NCBI GenBank assembly: GCA_005239795.1
Contig: SBBH01000213.1
Span: 1-10,014 of the forward strand
DNA length: 10,014 nt
Source of the DNA: Planctomycetales bacterium
GTDB taxonomy: Bacteria; Planctomycetota; SBBH01
Reading direction: 5' to 3'
Below the pieces are notes generated by a model. It saw nothing but the letters and a program-made list of their open reading frames with translations. It did no database searches and was not told the DNA's origin. Positions within the stretch are counted from its first letter, which is position 1; each line of letters opens with the position of its first letter. Made by a program: the position numbers and the translations under genes. Positions 1-7,572 of the stretch are shown piece after piece.

Positions 1-1
1 C

Positions 2-79
2 CGCCACGAATACTACCGGCTCATCTGGGGACTGCGTGCCCTCTTCGGAACGCTCGCACCTTGCAGAATCCACCTATGA
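2..79 (+). CDS. Possible 3' end of an unidentified upstream gene (partial)
   Basis: Reading from base 2, the frame stays open to a TGA at 77-79 and gives a 25-residue tail. It starts RHEYYRLIWGLRALFG and ends CRIHL. The mix of charged, aromatic and aliphatic residues looks like a genuine protein C-terminus, and the stop falls just before the panD promoter, where a gene end would be expected. Other frames are also open across this short stretch, so the choice of frame is weak. I do not recognise the family. The 5' part lies outside the window. Confidence 0.3.
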   Translation, partial: RHEYYRLIWGLRALFGTLAPCRIHL

Positions 80-106
80 ACTGGGGAAACTCGTGCGCCG
101 CACAGG

Positions 107-136
107 TTGACCCTCTCTTGGCGCCCCGGCTATACT
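107..136 (+). promoter_or_regulatory. Sigma-70-type promoter for panD
   Basis: TTGACC (107-112) and TATACT (131-136) each match the -35 and -10 consensus at five of six positions, with an 18-bp spacer. Transcription would start near 143, only about nine bases before the panD ATG, so the 5' leader would be very short. A weak GAGGG lies at 143-147 and would sit at the very start of the transcript. Confidence 0.7.
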
Positions 137-151
137 CATTCCGAGGGCTCC

Positions 152-544
152 ATGCAGATCGAGATTTTGAAGGGGAAGATCCACCTGGCGACGGTCACCG
201 GGACCGATCTTCACTACGAGGGGAGCCTCACCGTCGACCAGGATCTCTTGGACAAGGCCGGAATGTTGATCCACGAAAAGGTCCAGGTCGTCAACCTCAA
301 CAACGGCGAGCGGATCGAGACCTACTGCATACCGGGGAAGCGCGGATCGGGGGCGATCTGCTTGAACGGCGCCGCCGCCCGGAAGGCCGAACCTGGCGAC
401 CGTGTGATCATCATCGCCTACGCCCAAATGGAGGAGGCCCAGGCGCGTTCTTGGAAGCCCCGCGTTGTTTTCGTCGACGAGCGTAACCGCATTGTTCAGA
501 CCGCGAAGAAGTCGGGACACGCAAAGACAGGTCATGAGTCATGA
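152..544 (+). CDS. panD: Aspartate 1-decarboxylase (pyruvoyl enzyme), proenzyme
   Basis: PanD decarboxylates L-aspartate to beta-alanine in the cytoplasm, feeding pantothenate and coenzyme A synthesis. The 130-residue protein is the usual family length. It has Lys9, the self-cleavage pair Gly24-Ser25 in HYEGS (Ser25 becomes the pyruvoyl group), Arg54 and Tyr58 in NGERIETY, and the NGAAAR segment near residues 82-87, all in register with the E. coli enzyme. I chose ATG 152 because it gives the canonical N-terminus and lies just downstream of a good promoter. Earlier non-ATG starts would add unrelated residues. The last residues (HES) and the TGA stop are supplied by a 7-bp tandem repeat that starts inside the gene. 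No panB or panC is visible. lgt follows after 38 bp. Confidence 0.95.
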   Translation: MQIEILKGKIHLATVTGTDLHYEGSLTVDQDLLDKAGMLIHEKVQVVNLNNGERIETYCIPGKRGSGAICLNGAAARKAEPGDRVIIIAYAQMEEAQARSWKPRVVFVDERNRIVQTAKKSGHAKTGHES

Positions 545-578
545 GTCATGTGTCATGCGTGACGCATGTCGCATGACG
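531..578 (+). repeat. GTCATGN heptamer array plus GCATGTCGCATGACG end (copy 1)
   Basis: Four heptamers run in tandem: GTCATGA at 531-537, the same at 538-544, GTCATGT at 545-551 and GTCATGC at 552-558. A degenerate unit, GTGACGC, follows at 559-565. The array ends in a 15-mer, GCATGTCGCATGACG, at 564-578. The array supplies the last codons and stop of panD and fills almost all of the panD-lgt gap. A second copy with the same design, including a 15-mer that differs at one base, lies at 8929-8999. Two independent copies at gene 3' ends suggest a dispersed repeat family. Confidence 0.85.
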
Positions 579-582
579 GTTC

Positions 583-1443
583 ATGTTTCCTGAGCTTTTC
601 ACAATTCCCGGCGTCGGTTTCACCGTCAAATCGTACGGCGCGATGATCGCGCTGGGATTCCTCCTGGCTCTTTGGACGGCCACGAAGCGCGCCGAGCGGA
701 TGGGGATCCACCCTGAGGTGATTTCGGACCTGTCGCTCTGGCTGATCGTGGGAGGGGTGATCGGGGCCCGGATTTTCTATGTCGTCCAGTACTGGGAAAC
801 CTTCCGGGACGCCCCCCTTTCGGTCTTCAAGATCTGGCAGGGAGGGCTTGTCTTCTATGGGGGGTTTCTTGCGGCCCTGGCGGCCGGATTCTGGTGGGCC
901 TATCGGCGCAATCTCGACCCCTGGCCGATCGCCGATTGCGTCTCTCCTTCGGTGATCCTGGCCTATGCGTTGGGGCGGGTGGGATGCTTCTTGAACGGAT
1001 GTTGCTGGGGATATCCGGTTGATCCGGATCATGTCTTGGCTGTTTCCTTTCCGGCGGCCTCCGCCGGAGGGGTGATCCAGCCTCTCTTTCAGGAACAGAT
1101 CCATCAGGGACTCGCCGCTCCGGGAGACCTCTGGACCCATCCGGTGTTTCCGGCCCAGATCCTCTCCGCCCTCATTGCGCTTTTGCTTTTTGCCGTGCTC
1201 GATATCCGGTTGGTCCGCCGCCGCTACGCCGGGCAGGTTTTTTTCTGGATGCTGATGGGATATGCCGCTTACCGGTTCGGGATCGAATTCCTCCGGGATG
1301 ACACCGCGCGGTGGCCCGCTCCCGCTGCCCTCGAGGCCGGCTTTCCAGGATTGACGATCGCGCAGTGGATCAGCCCCGTCGTTTTTGTCGGGGCTTGGCT
1401 CTGGTCGCGGATCATCCGCCGCAGAGGAGCGGAATTTTCTTGA
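583..1443 (+). CDS. lgt: Prolipoprotein diacylglyceryl transferase
   Basis: Lgt is an inner-membrane enzyme that transfers diacylglycerol from phosphatidylglycerol to the lipobox cysteine of prolipoproteins, the first step of lipoprotein maturation. The 286-residue product has about seven hydrophobic segments and the family landmarks in order: SYGAMIALGF (about 17-26), GGLVFYGGF (87-95), the signature GRVGCFLNG (131-139), HPVFPAQ (186-192), YRFGIEFLRDD (230-240) and GLTIAQW (256-262). Compared with E. coli, the positions of Asn146 and Glu151 in the signature are both Cys (135 and 140), and His103 is Tyr. An in-frame TGA at 574-576 leaves ATG 583 as the first possible ATG. No Shine-Dalgarno site is visible because the repeat occupies the upstream region. 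The 16S promoter begins on its stop codon. Confidence 0.93.
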   Translation: MFPELFTIPGVGFTVKSYGAMIALGFLLALWTATKRAERMGIHPEVISDLSLWLIVGGVIGARIFYVVQYWETFRDAPLSVFKIWQGGLVFYGGFLAALAAGFWWAYRRNLDPWPIADCVSPSVILAYALGRVGCFLNGCCWGYPVDPDHVLAVSFPAASAGGVIQPLFQEQIHQGLAAPGDLWTHPVFPAQILSALIALLLFAVLDIRLVRRRYAGQVFFWMLMGYAAYRFGIEFLRDDTARWPAPAALEAGFPGLTIAQWISPVVFVGAWLWSRIIRRRGAEFS

Positions 1444-1468
1444 CACCTTCATGCTTTCGAAGGAGAAT
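1440..1468 (+). promoter_or_regulatory. Candidate promoter of the 16S rRNA unit, overlapping the lgt stop
   Basis: A perfect -35 hexamer, TTGACA, lies at 1440-1445 and contains the lgt TGA stop (1441-1443). Exactly 17 bp later GAGAAT (1463-1468) matches four of six bases of the -10 consensus. The predicted start, near 1475, coincides with the first base of a strong leader hairpin. An AT-rich stretch (GAATTTTCT) sits directly upstream. The weak first base of the -10 keeps confidence moderate. Confidence 0.55.
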
Positions 1469-1474
1469 CCCCGC

Positions 1475-1496
1475 CGCTCTCGACTGAGCGAGAGCG
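1475..1496 (+). other. Hairpin at the start of the 16S leader
   Basis: CGCTCTCG (1475-1482) and CGAGAGCG (1489-1496) form a perfect 8-bp stem with a 6-base loop. If the upstream promoter is right, the transcript begins with this hairpin, which could protect the 5' end. No T-run follows, so it is not a terminator. Confidence 0.6.
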
Positions 1497-1498
1497 TT

Positions 1499-1538
1499 GC
1501 AGTCTGCTTCTAGGCAGTCCTGCTTGGCTCTTTGGCAA
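1499..1538 (+). promoter_or_regulatory. boxB-like hairpin and boxA-like antitermination element in the rrn leader
   Basis: GGCTCTTTGGCAA (1526-1538) matches 10 of 13 bases of the E. coli rrn boxA TGCTCTTTAACAA, including the CTCTTT core. Just upstream, GCAG/CTGC (1499-1502 with 1520-1523) and CTGC/GCAG (1504-1507 with 1514-1517) stack into a small hairpin at the boxB position. The order boxB then boxA, downstream of the promoter and upstream of 16S, is that of rrn leaders, where NusB/NusE bind boxA to prevent premature termination. The assignment rests on sequence similarity and position. Confidence 0.55.
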
Positions 1539-1551
1539 TGGGTCGCCGTGA
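1536..1551 (+). other. 5' strand of the 16S processing stem
   Basis: Bases 1536-1548 can pair with 3337-3349 downstream of the 16S gene: CAAT with ATTG and GGTCGCCG with CGGCGACC, with one G-G mismatch (1540/3345). A further TGA/TCA (1549-1551 with 3333-3335) pairs after one bulged base. This long-range stem would bring the ends of pre-16S RNA together, as in the RNase III-processed stem of other bacteria. Confidence 0.6.
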
Positions 1552-1566
1552 TGCGAAAGGTGTGAT

Positions 1567-1601
1567 TCTGCCGATCCCTTGGGGTTAAGGGAAACGGCAG
1601 A
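1567..1601 (+). other. Extended hairpin in the 16S leader
   Basis: TCTGCCG (1567-1573) pairs with CGGCAGA (1595-1601) and, inside it, TCCCTT (1575-1580) pairs with AAGGGA (1587-1592) around the loop GGGGTT. That gives 13 bp with one small internal loop. No T-run follows. It lies inside the proposed processing stem. Confidence 0.7.
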
Positions 1602-1615
1602 TTCAAAGACGATCG

Positions 1616-1645
1616 CATCTCGAGCGTTGAGAAACGTTCGAGATG
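1616..1645 (+). other. 13-bp GAGA-loop hairpin just before mature 16S
   Basis: CATCTCGAGCGTT (1616-1628) pairs with AACGTTCGAGATG (1633-1645) through 13 bp with one G-T wobble, closed by a GAGA loop, which is a GNRA tetraloop. It ends about 13 bases before the 16S 5' end. A role in folding or 5' maturation of the 16S precursor is inference. Confidence 0.75.
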
Positions 1646-1658
1646 AGCCCCGAATTTT

Positions 1659-3223
<1,565 letters not shown>

Positions 3224-3238
3224 TAAGGAGCACATAGG

Positions 3239-3325
3239 GCCGCGACCTCGGGGTGTACCGGGGACGCGGCAACGCCCGAAAGGGCGTGAGTGCTCGGGCG
3301 CACCTGGCTTCGCCGCAAGGCGAGG
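3239..3325 (+). other. Three hairpins in the 16S trailer
   Basis: Three stable hairpins follow the 16S gene. The first spans 3239-3270: GCCGCG pairs with CGCGGC and an inner CCTCGG with CCGGGG. The second spans 3272-3287: ACGCCC-GAAA-GGGCGT. The third spans 3308-3325: CTTCGCC-GCAA-GGCGAGG. The last two have GNRA tetraloops. None has a T-run. No tRNA cloverleaf, 23S or 5S sequence is seen in this spacer. The hairpins lie inside the proposed processing stem. Confidence 0.7.
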
Positions 3326-3332
3326 AACGCGT

Positions 3333-3349
3333 TCATCGGCGACCGATTG
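3333..3349 (+). other. 3' strand of the 16S processing stem
   Basis: This stretch is complementary to leader bases 1536-1551, with one mismatch and one bulge, and ends only two bases before the terminator stem. The stem therefore encloses the 16S gene alone. Confidence 0.6.
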
Positions 3350-3351
3350 TG

Positions 3352-3386
3352 GCCCGCCGGTCCTTCGGGGCCGGCGGGCTTTTTTT
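3352..3386 (+). terminator. Rho-independent terminator of the 16S unit
   Basis: GCCCGCCGG (3352-3360) pairs perfectly with CCGGCGGGC (3371-3379). The pairing continues through one T-G wobble and CC/GG to a TTCG tetraloop, for 12 bp in all. Seven Ts (3380-3386) follow at once. This is a textbook intrinsic terminator about 130 bases after the 16S 3' end, closing the unit before any other rRNA gene. Confidence 0.93.
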
Positions 3387-3410
3387 CGGTTGCTGCGAAA
3401 CTATCTTTCG

Positions 3411-3561
3411 GGCGCGGCGCAAGGCGACTGCGCGCCTTGCGCCCCTCCGGGTTGCGGTGGGGCTGGCCCGTCTGCGGAGTCGCTCCTCCTCGCCGTATCG
3501 TTGTCTAGATACGTCTCGTCGTCGCTTTTGGCGTCCGGGCCAGCCGCGCGCGCAACGCGCC
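3411..3561. repeat. Nested palindromic block downstream of the rrn terminator
   Basis: Two structures lie side by side. First, GGCGCAAGGCG (3416-3426) is a perfect 11-bp inverted repeat of CGCCTTGCGCC (3433-3443) with a 6-base loop. Second, a nested palindrome has GTTGCG/CGCAAC outside (3451-3456 with 3551-3556), GGCTGGCCCG/CGGGCCAGCC in the middle (3461-3470 with 3536-3545) and CGTATC/GATACG at the centre (3494-3499 with 3508-3513). No convincing protein is coded here. It could be a dispersed palindromic element, a structured RNA or a remnant of one. The sequence alone does not decide. Confidence 0.6.
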
Positions 3562-3835
3562 TCGAAATCTATTTTCGCAGCGACCTCGGGAGCCTTGTAA
3601 CATTACGACCATGACTGTGGACCTTGAATTGAGTGGAAAAGTCGGGCCGATGGATCCGGTTTCCGGGGCGGCTCGAGGGTTCCACAGGTGAGCTTGTGGA
3701 GAAAAAATCGGCGGCGCAAGGGGTGTGCGATGCTCGGACTGGCGATTATTTTATCGTAGAGTGGTTATTGGAAAAGTGAGGGGGATATGCGAAAAGCGAT
3801 TGTGAGTCGAGACGATATCTGCTCGGAGGATTGAC
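3562..3835. other. Intergenic stretch upstream of the Nudix gene, no gene seen
   Basis: I find no supported gene here. The stretch contains AT-richer segments (around 3745-3760) unlike the surrounding DNA, a small TCCACA/TGTGGA hairpin (3681-3686 with 3695-3700) followed by six As, and the Shine-Dalgarno site of the Nudix gene at 3825-3829. A promoter for that gene should lie here, but no -35/-10 pair stands out. Confidence 0.6.
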
Positions 3836-4300
3836 GTGCCGCCTGCCCTTTTGGACACCGGAGAGATCGAGATCCTGGCGCGCGCGGTGATCGTCATCCG
3901 GGGGCGCGTTCTCTTGGCGCATTCCAAAGGAGCGAGAAACACATTCCTGCCAGGTGGGCACATCGAGCGCGGCGAGTCGGCCCGCGCGGCGCTGGCGCGG
4001 GAGCTTACGGAGGAGCTCGGAGTCCGCGCGCGCATCGGAAGCTTCGTGGGCGCCGTCGAGCATGGCTTCACGCAGAAGGGAAGACGCGTTCACGAAGTGA
4101 ATCTCCTGTTTGATGCCGCGGCGCCGGGGCTTGGGGCAAGCCGCAACCCGGTTTCACGCGAATCCCACGTGGAATTCTTCTGGTGTCCAATCGCCAAGCT
4201 CGGTGCCCGGAAGCTCGAGCCGGCGCCGCTTCGGCGGCTTCTGCCGCAATGGCTCAATGATAAGAGCCGTTCAGCTTGGGCGAGTACGTTTGAGAGGTAA
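3836..4300 (+). CDS. Nudix hydrolase
   Basis: Nudix enzymes hydrolyse nucleoside diphosphates linked to another group, using divalent metal ions. The 154-residue protein has a complete Nudix box: Gly41, Glu47, Arg55-Glu56, Glu59-Glu60 and Gly62 in the exact consensus spacing, preceded by FLPGGHIE. The substrate cannot be told from the sequence; housecleaning or nucleotide-sugar substrates are common in the family. The start is GTG at 3836, chosen because GGAGG (3825-3829) lies six bases upstream. This is the only strong Shine-Dalgarno site among the genes here. It stands alone between the rrn region and the convergent lpt operon, which hints at independent acquisition, but this is inference. 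Confidence 0.88.
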   Translation: MPPALLDTGEIEILARAVIVIRGRVLLAHSKGARNTFLPGGHIERGESARAALARELTEELGVRARIGSFVGAVEHGFTQKGRRVHEVNLLFDAAAPGLGASRNPVSRESHVEFFWCPIAKLGARKLEPAPLRRLLPQWLNDKSRSAWASTFER

Positions 4301-4496
4301 ACGCCTTAGTATCTGTACTGATGCGAAGAGTGGAACACCGAAGGCCAGCACGACGTATTCGCAGGGGAACATCACAGAGCTCCCTTTCGTGAGGTTTTGC
4401 CAAGAGACTGGAATGCCATAGGGAGCCGCAGAGAAATCGGGATGCGTTGTTCGTGGTTCCAGTCATCCGCTCTAGCATCGCGAAACCAACGAAGGG

Positions 4497-5588
4497 TTAT
4501 GTCTTCACCTTGGCCCAGGCCCAGGCGGACCATGCCAGGAAAAGCGACGCTGGCAGGAAGGCCGCCAGCTGGGCCGTCATCAGGCACTGGGCGCCGAGGA
4601 TCGTGCAGAAGATCTGCGCGAAGAAGAAGAGTCCCGCCGTCACGATCGTGAGGAAAATTCCCGCTGCCAGCGTCTGACCTCGCCGGCGCAGGCAGAGTGG
4701 CAGCCCCGCCGCCACAAGCACCAGGGGCGAAAACGGGGCGGCGAGGCGGTTGTAATACTGGACCCGGAGCGACGCGATGCCGGGATGCTCCCGCGCGCGG
4801 GCGTGGATCTCGTCGCGGCGCAGGAAGAGCGTCTCCTCCTGGGATCTCAAGATGCTTTCGGGGGAGATTTCCGTGAGGAGAAAATATCCTCCTGGGCCGA
4901 AGGGGACCCGGACGATTTCGGGGCTCGCTTGGCTGAGAGTCTGGATTTGGCCCTCGTAGAAATACCATCCCCCCGCGTCGTTGTCGTAGACGCCGCGCCG
5001 GGCGGTGAGGAGGGTTTGGCGATCTTTGGAGCGCCGGATGGCCGTCACCCCCTCGACTTCGCCTGTTGCGGTATCGATCGTGCCCATTTGCATGACCCAT
5101 CCCGCTTTGTCGTGGGCGACGGTGGGGTTATAGAAACGCGTGTCGTCGTCCGGATCGACCGGTTTCTGCTTCAAGGCGACCGTTGCCTCCTCCAGGGGCA
5201 TGGCCACGGCCGGCAGAACGATTTCTTGATTGATGAAGGCGAATCCCGTCAAGAGCCCGGCGATGAGAAAGGTCCCCGCCAGAGCCCGGCGCACGGAGAG
5301 CCCCGAGGATTGGAGCGTTGCGAGTTCCGCTCCCCGCGTCAGGGTCGCCACCGACGCCATCCCTGCGAGAAGTGCGATCGAGGGGAGAAGGTAGTGAAGG
5401 ATGAGGGGGACCTGGAGAAAATAATAGGCCCCGGCCGCCTGGAATTTTTCAAGGCTCGGGTGGTCGAAAAGGTTGTCCACCTTGTCGAAAAAATCGACGG
5501 TGATATAGAGGGCAATGCACGCCGCGCCGAAGAGGGCCGCTCCGCGTCCATAGAGGCCGATGACATAGCGGTCGATGAGCTTCATCAT
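4497..5588 (-). CDS. lptG: LPS export permease LptG
   Basis: LptG pairs with LptF in the inner membrane. With the LptB ATPase they extract lipopolysaccharide and pass it to LptC and the periplasmic bridge. The 363-residue product has the YjgP/YjgQ family layout: N-terminal LIDRYVI, hydrophobic segments at about 15-35, 60-83 and 103-121, with the family hallmark ELATLQSSGLSVRRAL at 88-103. A soluble beta-rich domain follows (about 130-265), then YYNRLAAPFSPLVL and three C-terminal segments (about 283-300, 307-330 and 337-357). ATG 5588 overlaps the lptF stop as TGATG; an ATG at 5585 is also possible. The G rather than F label follows the MKLIDRY start and second position. No terminator is evident in the 196 bp to the convergent Nudix gene, where I see nothing else. 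Confidence 0.88.
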   Translation of the reverse strand: MMKLIDRYVIGLYGRGAALFGAACIALYITVDFFDKVDNLFDHPSLEKFQAAGAYYFLQVPLILHYLLPSIALLAGMASVATLTRGAELATLQSSGLSVRRALAGTFLIAGLLTGFAFINQEIVLPAVAMPLEEATVALKQKPVDPDDDTRFYNPTVAHDKAGWVMQMGTIDTATGEVEGVTAIRRSKDRQTLLTARRGVYDNDAGGWYFYEGQIQTLSQASPEIVRVPFGPGGYFLLTEISPESILRSQEETLFLRRDEIHARAREHPGIASLRVQYYNRLAAPFSPLVLVAAGLPLCLRRRGQTLAAGIFLTIVTAGLFFFAQIFCTILGAQCLMTAQLAAFLPASLFLAWSAWAWAKVKT

Positions 5589-6742
5589 CAGATCTGCCGC
5601 TTGAGGACGCGGCGGCTTGCCGCGGCGCCCAGAGCCGTCAGGAAGAGCGCCGGACTCCAGAGAGGGAGCGCCGCGGAGAGCCATGTCGATCCAGACAGAA
5701 GCCGGCCCAGCATCATGGCGGGATAATAGAAGAGAAAAACCAGGGCCAGCGCCAGGCTAAGCCCCACGAAGAAATTGCCGCGCCGGCCGAAGAGCCCCAG
5801 GGGGATTCCCACCAGCGCGAAGGCAAAAGCGGCCGCGGCCGAGGCGTCGCGTTCGAGAAACTCGATCATGAGGGAGCGGGGAGACAGAATGCCCTGGGGG
5901 GGAGCCTCCTGCATCTCGCTCAGGAGTTTTCCTGAATCGAGTTGTTGACGCTTGATCTGTTGGAAAGGTTTGGGCATCGGGAAGGTGTAGTGGACAGGGG
6001 CGCGCTCAGGGGGGTCCGCCACGCGCGTGACGACGTTGCCGCCGGAGTCAAGCTGAAGCGATTCGACCCCCGCGAGCGTCAGTTGCGCCCGCTGGGGCTT
6101 CCCCAAGAACCGGATCTGGCCCGAGTTCGTGTGATAGAAGGCGTGGGCAGCGAATCCCTTGTCGGAGTCCAGTTCGAAGATGTAGACCTCCCCGAGGTTC
6201 GCGCCGGGTCGGGGGTTCCGGACGAAGATATGGAAAAGCGGGGCATCGGTTTCGTGGCCGCCGTCGCCCGACAAGGGCGCTCCCCGAAAGGTGGCGTCCC
6301 GCGCCCCGTGAGTGATCTTCAGGAGAGCCAATTCCGCGATCGATGCTTCTACCATTCGTTCAAGCTGGTACTGGCTGCGGGGGATCCAAAAATCGTTGGC
6401 GGCCCAAGTGACGAGGCTCACCAGGATTCCCACCAAGAGGCCCGGCCAAAAGAGCGCGAAGGGGCGGACTCCGCACCACTGGGCTGCCTGGAACTCCCGT
6501 GAGGCCGAGAGCCGCCCATAGGTAAGAATCGTGCCGGTGAGGACTCCCAAGGGAAGGGTGAAGGCGAGGCTGCGGATGGTCAGATGCTTCATCACCGGCG
6601 CGAGCTGTATGAGCTGAAGCCCTTCCTCCATCACAAGGCGCAAGGTGAGCCCAGCGCATAGGATCATGGTCAAAGCCCCCGTGGTGAGCGCCACGGCCGC
6701 GAGGAGCGCCCCCAGGATGTGCCGGCCGAGAATGCGGGTCAT
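5588..6742 (-). CDS. lptF: LPS export permease LptF
   Basis: LptF is the partner permease of LptG in the LptB2FG transporter that moves lipopolysaccharide out of the inner membrane. The 384-residue protein starts MTRILGRHIL and has hydrophobic segments at about 8-34, 56-75 and 95-116. GRLSASREFQAAQWCGVRPF at 76-95 corresponds to the cytoplasmic coupling region. A periplasmic beta-rich domain (about 125-285) and three C-terminal segments (about 301-317, 324-345 and 355-373) follow. ATG 6742 was chosen because it overlaps the upstream stop as TAATG and gives the family N-terminus. Longer in-frame starts would run back into the preceding gene. No Shine-Dalgarno site precedes it, so translation is probably coupled. 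Confidence 0.87.
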   Translation of the reverse strand: MTRILGRHILGALLAAVALTTGALTMILCAGLTLRLVMEEGLQLIQLAPVMKHLTIRSLAFTLPLGVLTGTILTYGRLSASREFQAAQWCGVRPFALFWPGLLVGILVSLVTWAANDFWIPRSQYQLERMVEASIAELALLKITHGARDATFRGAPLSGDGGHETDAPLFHIFVRNPRPGANLGEVYIFELDSDKGFAAHAFYHTNSGQIRFLGKPQRAQLTLAGVESLQLDSGGNVVTRVADPPERAPVHYTFPMPKPFQQIKRQQLDSGKLLSEMQEAPPQGILSPRSLMIEFLERDASAAAAFAFALVGIPLGLFGRRGNFFVGLSLALALVFLFYYPAMMLGRLLSGSTWLSAALPLWSPALFLTALGAAASRRVLKRQI

Positions 6743-7548
6743 TAGAAGAGGCGCACCAGTTCGATTCCCGGCATGCAGGCGCGGATGAGTTCCCCGGTGT
6801 GGGAAAACCATAGGTCGATCGCCCCGCCTGGGGACCGGGCCTCCACGGTGAAGATCGGCACCTCCCGTCCGTCGATTCGGCGGGAGGTGAAGGCAGTCAC
6901 CTTGCAGCAGAGATCCAGTGTACGGACCTCGCGGTCCATCAGGGATGATGCAAGGTCGACCATCGTCATGGTCCATGTTTTTCCGACGTGAAGGTCACGG
7001 AGCGTGCCCAGCCAGCCGAACCCCAGGCCGAAGAGCATCCCGGGAGGGCAGTTGAGGCTCAGGGCGTGCGGGTTGCCCCCGTTGGTGCGGTAGGAAAGGA
7101 GCAGGTCTTCTTTGAACCACCCTTGGGCTTCGAAGTGGCCGAGCCCCATCGCCGGCGCCTCGGCGTGGATGCCGAGGCGCACCGGCTGGTACCGGTCATC
7201 GAGGAGCAGCGTCCAAGATCCCTCGATCTCGCCGATATCTGGGATCGCCATCCATGAGGCTGAGGCGAGCGGGGCGGACGCCAAGTGCGGCTTGGCCTTG
7301 AGGGTGTTTCGAATCTCGAATCCCTCGCCCAGCGGGAGCCGGCGGTAGTCGGCCTCGAGGGTCCCGATGGTGTGTCCGGCGACCGCGAGAGAGAAGCGGT
7401 CGACATGGGGGAAATCCATCCGGGCCAAGAGCGTCCGGTAGGTGATTGAGGGGGCCTGGCGTAGGGAGGGGATGACCTCGCGGTGGACCAGGAGCCCCGT
7501 CATGACGAGCCAAAAGAGACAAATGAGGGTTGCGAGCGTAATCTTCAT
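6742..7548 (-). CDS. Membrane-anchored protein of unknown function, first gene of the lpt operon
   Basis: I do not recognise this 268-residue protein. One hydrophobic segment at about 4-21, with a positive residue before it and a charged tail after, looks like a signal anchor, placing the rest in the periplasm. The remainder has alternating short hydrophobic strands, suggesting a beta-rich fold, and ends with DLWFSHTGELIRACMPGIEL, a strand-turn-strand pattern seen in periplasmic domains such as the DUF3108 type. It is larger than a typical LptC. Its stop overlaps the lptF start by one base, so it is very likely made with LptFG, which suggests a role in lipopolysaccharide export or envelope assembly. 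The start ATG 7548 gives the signal anchor. No Shine-Dalgarno site is seen. Confidence 0.75.
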   Translation of the reverse strand: MKITLATLICLFWLVMTGLLVHREVIPSLRQAPSITYRTLLARMDFPHVDRFSLAVAGHTIGTLEADYRRLPLGEGFEIRNTLKAKPHLASAPLASASWMAIPDIGEIEGSWTLLLDDRYQPVRLGIHAEAPAMGLGHFEAQGWFKEDLLLSYRTNGGNPHALSLNCPPGMLFGLGFGWLGTLRDLHVGKTWTMTMVDLASSLMDREVRTLDLCCKVTAFTSRRIDGREVPIFTVEARSPGGAIDLWFSHTGELIRACMPGIELVRLF

Positions 7549-7572
7549 CGGGAGCCGAGTTGGAGTTTACCC

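Noticed and set aside
61..486. A + strand open frame overlapping panD in another frame
   Set aside because: panD is intact in its own frame with all catalytic residues. The alternative is an Arg/Gly-rich shadow.
553..1452. A 299-codon open frame on the - strand opposite lgt
   Set aside because: The + strand encodes a full Lgt with family motifs. The antisense product is rich in Pro, Arg and Asp without recognisable domains.
3224..3351. Search for a spacer tRNA or the start of 23S
   Set aside because: Only short hairpins are present and the terminator follows. No tRNA or 23S landmarks were found.
3681..3707. TCCACA/TGTGGA hairpin followed by As, considered as a terminator or DnaA-box origin site
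   Set aside because: The A-run follows the stem on the + strand and the Ts precede it on the - strand, so it cannot terminate either way. One near-consensus DnaA box (TTCTCCACA, - strand) without a cluster or dnaA/dnaN is too little for an origin.
4785..5726. A 313-codon open frame on the + strand opposite lptG and the end of lptF
   Set aside because: It is the antisense shadow of GC-rich coding DNA. The - strand frames give clear LptF/LptG proteins, while this frame gives a low-complexity charged product.
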